Origin: Micavibrio sp.
GTDB lineage: Bacteria; Pseudomonadota; Alphaproteobacteria; UBA9219
Assembly: GCA_020718105.1 (NCBI GenBank)
Contig: DYDA01000010.1
Location: 1 to 64,000 of the forward strand
DNA: 64,000 nt
Reading direction: 5' to 3'
Each line of letters starts with the position of its first letter. The first letter of the stretch is position 1. A program made the position numbers and the translations under genes. The notes below the pieces were generated by a model, which ran no database searches, was not told the origin of the DNA, and saw only the letters and a list, made by a program, of their open reading frames with translations. Positions 59,031 to 64,000 of the stretch are shown piece after piece.

Positions 59031-59819
59031 ATGGCACTGAACGAGGTTTTGACCGAGAGGCGCGGGCAGGCATTGATTATTACGTTCAATCGCCCCGATC
59101 ACGCCAACGCGCTGACGATGGACATGGCGCAGCAGCTTTTCACGATTTTAAAAAATGCGACGACGGATCACAGTGTTCGCGCTGTGATGCTGCGCGGCGC
59201 GGGCGGCAATTATATGGACGGCCTTGATATGAGCTTTTACAAGGATAACATGAATGATGCTTTGGATAAAGCAAACCAGCTCATCCTCCCCTATCACTCG
59301 GCAATCCGTGAGCTTCATGTGATGGACAAGCCCGTTCTTTCTGTGATCGATGGTTATGTGACGGGGACGGGATTTAGTTTTATGCTTGCCTCTGATCTGG
59401 TGATCGCGTCGAAAAGCGCGCGCTTTAACACGCGTTTTGCCGAATATGCCTTGACCCCCGATGGCGGCGTTTCCTTCTTTCTTGCGCGTAAGCTGGGTAT
59501 TAGCCGCGCGGTTGAGATTATGATGTTATGCGAGGAATTCAACGCCGAACGCGCAGAGCGGCTTCGCATCGTGAACAAAGTCGTTGAGAACGATGATTTG
59601 CAAGAGCAAGCGTTGGTATGGCTGGATCATCTTGTCGCAGGGCCGACCAAGGCCTATGGCGCGATCAAAAAGCTGGCGAGCCGCGCGTTTGAGCAAGATT
59701 TGAACACTCACTTGGGTCTTGAGCATTCCTATTTTGGGCAAAGCTCACGCAGCTTTGATTTCCGCGAGGCCGTCCGCGCCGATAACGAAGGCCGCGAGCC
59801 ACGGTTTACGGGGACGTGA
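59031..59819 (+). CDS. Enoyl-CoA hydratase/isomerase family protein
   Basis: ITFNRPDHANALTMDMAQQL...LRGAGGNYMDGLDM...DKPVLSVIDGYVTGTGFSFMLASDLVIAS. Confidence 0.93.
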   Translation: MALNEVLTERRGQALIITFNRPDHANALTMDMAQQLFTILKNATTDHSVRAVMLRGAGGNYMDGLDMSFYKDNMNDALDKANQLILPYHSAIRELHVMDKPVLSVIDGYVTGTGFSFMLASDLVIASKSARFNTRFAEYALTPDGGVSFFLARKLGISRAVEIMMLCEEFNAERAERLRIVNKVVENDDLQEQALVWLDHLVAGPTKAYGAIKKLASRAFEQDLNTHLGLEHSYFGQSSRSFDFREAVRADNEGREPRFTGT

Positions 59820-59821
59820 GG
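59773..59821. repeat. 49-bp direct repeat, copy 1 (3' end of enoyl-CoA hydratase gene)
   Basis: TCCGCGCCGATAACGAAGGCCGCGAGCCACGGTTTACGGGGACGTGAGG, identical to 60398-60446. Confidence 0.98.
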
Positions 59822-59827
59822 CAACTA

Positions 59828-60094
59828 TTACGCCAGAAGACCCATCGCGACGCGCAGCATTTCGTTCAGGCGTGTTTGCCAGCCTTTGCCGTTTTTACGA
59901 AGGGTTGCGACGATATCAGCGTCAAGACTAATATGGATGGTTTCCTTGCTGCGCCCAGCAGGACGACCGCGACTGCGCTTGATTGCTTTGACAAGAGAAG
60001 GATCGGCATCATGCAGACGACGCGCCGAGCGAAGCTCCTTATCCGTCAAGGGCGCATCATCGGCGCAGGCGGCGGTTTTATTTTGTTTGGGCAT
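59828..60094 (-). CDS. brnA: BrnA-family antitoxin
   Basis: PLTDKELRSARRLHDADPSLVKAIKRSRGRPAGRSKETIHISLDADIVATLRKNGKGWQTRLNEMLRVAM. Confidence 0.92.
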   Translation of the reverse strand: MPKQNKTAACADDAPLTDKELRSARRLHDADPSLVKAIKRSRGRPAGRSKETIHISLDADIVATLRKNGKGWQTRLNEMLRVAMGLLA

Positions 60095-60332
60095 AGATTT
60101 TCTCCTCTTTGGCGTTGGCGCGGCGCAGACTGATGATCCGTAGGTCTTCGCCCCTCCATGTGAAAATGACCGTATGAAGTTTTCCGTGAAGGCTTCCGAT
60201 TGCCGCATGTCGCGCCTCCCCGTCTTCACGGCGGGTGCGATCAACAATCACAGGATCATCCCAGTCGAACGCCTCAATAGCGTCAAAGAAAATTCCGTGT
60301 TTGGCCTTGTTTTTGGACTCGATCCCAAACAA
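60078..60332 (-). CDS. brnT: BrnT-family toxin
   Basis: NKAKHGIFFDAIEAFDWDDPVIVDRTRREDGEARHAAIGSLHGKLHTVIFTWRGEDLRIISLRRANAKEEKIY. Confidence 0.93.
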   Translation of the reverse strand: MFGIESKNKAKHGIFFDAIEAFDWDDPVIVDRTRREDGEARHAAIGSLHGKLHTVIFTWRGEDLRIISLRRANAKEEKIYAQTK

Positions 60333-60397
60333 ACATGATTAAATATAGACATAAATAATATAAAAGTCAAGCTTTGTTATGCGGACACGCCAAGTCA

Positions 60398-60446
60398 TCC
60401 GCGCCGATAACGAAGGCCGCGAGCCACGGTTTACGGGGACGTGAGG
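60398..60446. repeat. 49-bp direct repeat, copy 2
   Basis: Identical to 59773-59821. Confidence 0.98.
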
Positions 60447-60456
60447 GCTTTTCGCC

Positions 60457-62982
60457 TTATTGCCCTGTCAGACGTTTCCACCAGCCACCCTTGGGCTGCC
60501 CATCGTTAGACGGGTTGACATTTTCATAAGAGGAAGAACCTTGCCCAGCAGGCCGTGGCGTTGTGTCCAGCTCATGAATGCTGGTGGGGATATAGGGGCG
60601 AGGTGCAACGCGTTGAGGCTCGGTTGAAGCGCGGGGTCTATTTCCGTTTTCAACAGGCGCACTGCCTTCGTTGATTTCGCGAGGTTCATTGCTGCCATTG
60701 CGGCGACGGCCACCACGACGCCCTCTGCGGCGACGGCTTTTGCCATCGGGATCATTATTGTCTGGTTCTTGAGCCGATGGCCGACCAGATGACTGCAAAT
60801 CTTCGCCAAGATCCAAGGATGAGGTGTTGATGTCGGGGGAGGCAAACGGATCCTCGATAGAGGCGCGTGGGGTGTCATTCGCCTTGCCACCACCACGGCG
60901 GCTTGTGCTGGGGCGGCCTGCGCGGTCATGCTTGCGGAAACGGCTGCGTCCTGAACGGCGAGCCTGCCCCTCGGCTTGCCCTTCTTCGGATGATGAAGCG
61001 GTGGACTCGGTCGCATCGGGTTCGTCGCGGAAGTCGTTATGGGGGAACGTGGGCATATCGCGTTCGGTATCCGCAATGACTTGATCCGCGTTGACGGCTG
61101 GTTCGTTGCGGCGAGCCGCAGGGCGACCCTTGGCGCGTTCCATCTTATAGCCCGGAGGGGGGAGACTATCGTCGTTTTGAATGACGATTTTAAGGCCATA
61201 GCGCGATTCCAAAGAGTCAATCGCGTCACGCTTATTATTCAGAATATAAACGGCCACGACGGTTGGCAGCTGAACCGTGATTTCGTTCGTGCGTTGTTTA
61301 AGGGCTTCTTCTTCGATGGCACGAAGAATGGATAGGGCCGCTGAATCGGGCGAACGGATATAGCCAGAGCCAGAGCAATGCGGGCATTTTTCAAAGTTGA
61401 TTTCGATCAAACTGGGGCGCAGACGTTGGCGTGAGAGCTCCAGCAAACCAAAGGGTGAGATGCGCCCAATTTGCAGGCGCGCCCGATCGTTCTTCATCGA
61501 TTCTTTGATGCGGCGTTCAACGGCGGCGTTGTTGCGGCCATCTTCCATATCGATGAAATCGATGACGACAAGGCCCGCCAGATCGCGAAGGCGCAGTTGC
61601 CTTGCGATTTCTTCGGCAGCTTCAAGATTGGTTTTAACCGCCGTTTCCTCGATGTGGCGTTCACGCGTTGCGCGGCCAGAGTTTACGTCGATGGACACCA
61701 GCGCTTCGGTCGGGTTGATGACCAGATAGCCGCCAGAGCGCAACTGGACAATCGGGCTGTTGAGCGTATCAATCTGGTTTTCCACTTGATAGCGGATAAA
61801 CAGCGGCGTTGGATCGGTGTACGCTTTAACTTTGTCGGCCTGATCGGGCATGACGGCGCGGATAAACTCATGCGCTTTTTCAAAGCCCTCTTGCCCCGCA
61901 ATCAAAATCTCGGCGATGTCTTGCGTATAAAGATCGCGCACCGAGCGCTTGATTAAATTCGCTTCCTCGTAAATCAGAGTCGGCGCGCTGGAGGCCAAGG
62001 TTTGTTCGCGGATGCTGTCCCACATGGAGAGCAGATATTCCAAATCACGCTGAATATCGGGAGGGTCTTGTTCCATGCCCGCTGTGCGCAAAATGACGGC
62101 CATGCCTTCGGGGATTTCCAGTTGATCCAGAATCTCCTTCATGCGGCGACGGTCTTGATGATTGGTGATCTTGCGCGATACGCCGCCGCCATGATCCGTG
62201 TTGGGCATCAGGACGCAATAGCGACCCGCCAACGATAAAAAGGTGGTGAGTGCCGCGCCTTTGTTGCCGCGCTCTTCTTTTACAACCTGAATGAGCATGA
62301 CTTGCCCGCGTTTCAGGACTTCTTGAATCTTATAACGAGGGCGATGTTGACGCACGATGCGCTCGGTCACTTCGCCACCAACGCTTTCGGGTGGCGCTTC
62401 AGGCATCGCGACTTCGATGAGAGACCCACCCTCGCCAACAGCGGCGTTGCCAAAGTCGGTGATCAGGCCAACGCTTGTATCTTCTTCACCAAAAGCGTGA
62501 GCTAAACTGCTGATAGGGGCGGGCGCTTGAGCCGCGGGTTGCGATGAATCGTCCTCTGGGACGGGCGCTTCTTCAACAGGAGGCGTGGGGACTTTGTCTT
62601 GTGTATAATCTTTATCATCGTCGGAATCGTCAGGGGCGGAATTGAGATCAAGCTCGTCACGATCCTCTTCTTCCATCGATTCATCATCTTCTATTTCCTC
62701 TTCATCATGGGGGCGATCCGCCATGGGAATCCGGAAATAATCGGGATGAATTTCGCTGAAGGGAAGAAAGCCGTGGCGATTGCCACCATACTCAACAAAA
62801 GCGGCCTGCAAGGATGGCTCAATGCGCATCACCTTGGCCAGATAAATATTGCCTCGCAAGATGGGCTTGCTGGCCAAACTGAAATCAAGGTCTTCTAATC
62901 GATTGTTATCTCTGTAACTTTCTACAATCGCTACACGAGTCTCTTCGGGATGCGTGGCATCCACCAACATTCTTTTCGTCAT
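60457..62982 (-). CDS. rne: Ribonuclease E/G
   Basis: MTKRMLVDATHPEETRVAIVESYRDNNRLEDLDFSLASKPILRGNIYLAKVMRIEPSLQAAFVEYGGNRHGFLPFSEIHPDYF. Confidence 0.97.
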   Translation of the reverse strand: MTKRMLVDATHPEETRVAIVESYRDNNRLEDLDFSLASKPILRGNIYLAKVMRIEPSLQAAFVEYGGNRHGFLPFSEIHPDYFRIPMADRPHDEEEIEDDESMEEEDRDELDLNSAPDDSDDDKDYTQDKVPTPPVEEAPVPEDDSSQPAAQAPAPISSLAHAFGEEDTSVGLITDFGNAAVGEGGSLIEVAMPEAPPESVGGEVTERIVRQHRPRYKIQEVLKRGQVMLIQVVKEERGNKGAALTTFLSLAGRYCVLMPNTDHGGGVSRKITNHQDRRRMKEILDQLEIPEGMAVILRTAGMEQDPPDIQRDLEYLLSMWDSIREQTLASSAPTLIYEEANLIKRSVRDLYTQDIAEILIAGQEGFEKAHEFIRAVMPDQADKVKAYTDPTPLFIRYQVENQIDTLNSPIVQLRSGGYLVINPTEALVSIDVNSGRATRERHIEETAVKTNLEAAEEIARQLRLRDLAGLVVIDFIDMEDGRNNAAVERRIKESMKNDRARLQIGRISPFGLLELSRQRLRPSLIEINFEKCPHCSGSGYIRSPDSAALSILRAIEEEALKQRTNEITVQLPTVVAVYILNNKRDAIDSLESRYGLKIVIQNDDSLPPPGYKMERAKGRPAARRNEPAVNADQVIADTERDMPTFPHNDFRDEPDATESTASSSEEGQAEGQARRSGRSRFRKHDRAGRPSTSRRGGGKANDTPRASIEDPFASPDINTSSLDLGEDLQSSGRPSAQEPDNNDPDGKSRRRRGRRGGRRRNGSNEPREINEGSAPVENGNRPRASTEPQRVAPRPYIPTSIHELDTTPRPAGQGSSSYENVNPSNDGQPKGGWWKRLTGQ

Positions 62983-63368
62983 TTTTTTCTCCTACCGGCT
63001 TGTCGCGATAGAGCTTATTAAAAGCTTCTTACGCGCCAGCGTCCGGCAAATTCGTTACCCAAAAATCACAGGCCGCCTTCTGACATCGGGGATTGGGGGA
63101 GACCCAAATCAGGGTTTCGGTGGCGCCTATGAGCGCTTTGGTCGCCGCTTCCTTTTTCATGCGTAACGTGTTGAGTGTTATGGCGCTATAACGTGCCAAC
63201 GCAGGAAAAGACTTCGGTTTTCTTAAGCACAGTCAGGATCATAACCTTAAAAGAAGAGCAGCGCAATCGGTTATTAAAGATTAATTTTTAGTCGAAAGCG
63301 AAAAAGGTTCAAAACAGTTTAATACCAACGAGTCAATGAAGTGACTCATTGAAAAAGAAACCAAATGG

Positions 63369-63436
63369 GATCCCCGCCTTGCCCTTTCGCCCGCCGCAAA
63401 AGCGGCGGGACGAGGGCGCGGGGATGACGCTAAAGG
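63369..63436. repeat. Dispersed intergenic palindromic repeat, family 1, copy 2
   Basis: Matches 31822-31892. Confidence 0.8.
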
Positions 63437-63674
63437 AAAGCTATTGCCTTAAAACCCCCGTCATGCCCGCGAAGGCGGGCATCCCATTTTCTTTTTTCTT
63501 TATGGGTTAGTTCATAGGCGGATTAGTTTAAGGGTCGGAAAATTGGTAACCCCCACGCTGGTGGTGAGTGGGCATAATAAAAAGGCTTTTCTGAACGGCG
63601 TCATTGTAAACTGTCGATTCCGGTCTTTTTATTGTGTCCCCATTGCCGCCTAAATTGCCCCCTTTTTCGCTCAT

Positions 63675-63716
63675 AAAAAACCCAATAGAATCAACGAATC
63701 TTGGGTTTTTTATCGA
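63675..63716. terminator. Hairpin terminator
   Basis: AAAAAACCCAA...TTGGGTTTTTT. Confidence 0.65.
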
Positions 63717-63905
63717 TTCTCAGCCCGAAGAGCGTAGGATTGTGCCTCTCGATCGCCTTCCGCTCAAAGTTAATGCCGTAACCCATTGAAATATAAGAAA
63801 ACTGACTCGATTTTGGGCAGTACCTAACCCATTGATTCATAAAGCTTTTGCAAGCGTCGCCCGATTTTGGATCGCCAAAAGCAAAAATGCGGGACGATGG
63901 AGGCA

Positions 63906-63960
63906 GGGACTTGGGACTTGGGGCTAGGGAGTGGGGACTTGGGGCTAGGGAGTGGGGGAC
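63906..63960. repeat. Short tandem repeat, about 21-bp unit
   Basis: GGGACTTGGGGCTAGGGAGTG repeated. Confidence 0.85.
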
Positions 63961-64000
63961 TCTCCCTCCCGCCGTCCGCACGCAGGCCTTGGCGAAGGCC

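Noticed and set aside
63691-63981. 96-aa minus-strand ORF at the right edge
   Set aside because: N-terminal part is translated from the short tandem repeat; coding status unsupported.

Overview
The window appears to come from an alphaproteobacterial chromosome. This is inferred from the serS-nlpD-tatCBA block, the fliF-G-H-N/flbD/flhA/flhF/flhG order and the queA-tgt-ugd and rne loci; no taxonomic search was possible. About 1-20.2 kb is the packaging/head, replication and integration half of a lambda-like prophage: gpA, gpW, portal, S49 protease with a nested scaffold, gpD, gpE, three DNA methyltransferases, and a large serine recombinase with DUF2924. About 21-50 kb is mostly core genome: queA, tgt, UDP-glucose dehydrogenase, tRNA-Arg, serS, tatCBA, an orphan DotA/TraY-like gene, VapBC coupled to miaA, a flagellar cluster, two degenerate c-di-GMP-type proteins, glnA and tRNA-His. 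About 52.1-58.2 kb is a small integrative element next to tRNA-Ser(CGA), resembling a phage satellite: tyrosine integrase, AlpA, Toprim primase, DUF3987 and a DUF5681 protein. About 58.7-63 kb holds an enoyl-CoA hydratase gene, a BrnT/BrnA cassette flanked by 49-bp perfect direct repeats, and RNase E/G. The strongest lead is the prophage cytosine methyltransferase locus. There a second, fully open +1 frame carries its own recognisable protein motifs, and those motifs are out-of-frame readings of the methyltransferase's own motifs, which suggests conserved dual coding or overprinting. All family assignments come from reading the translations, without database searches.
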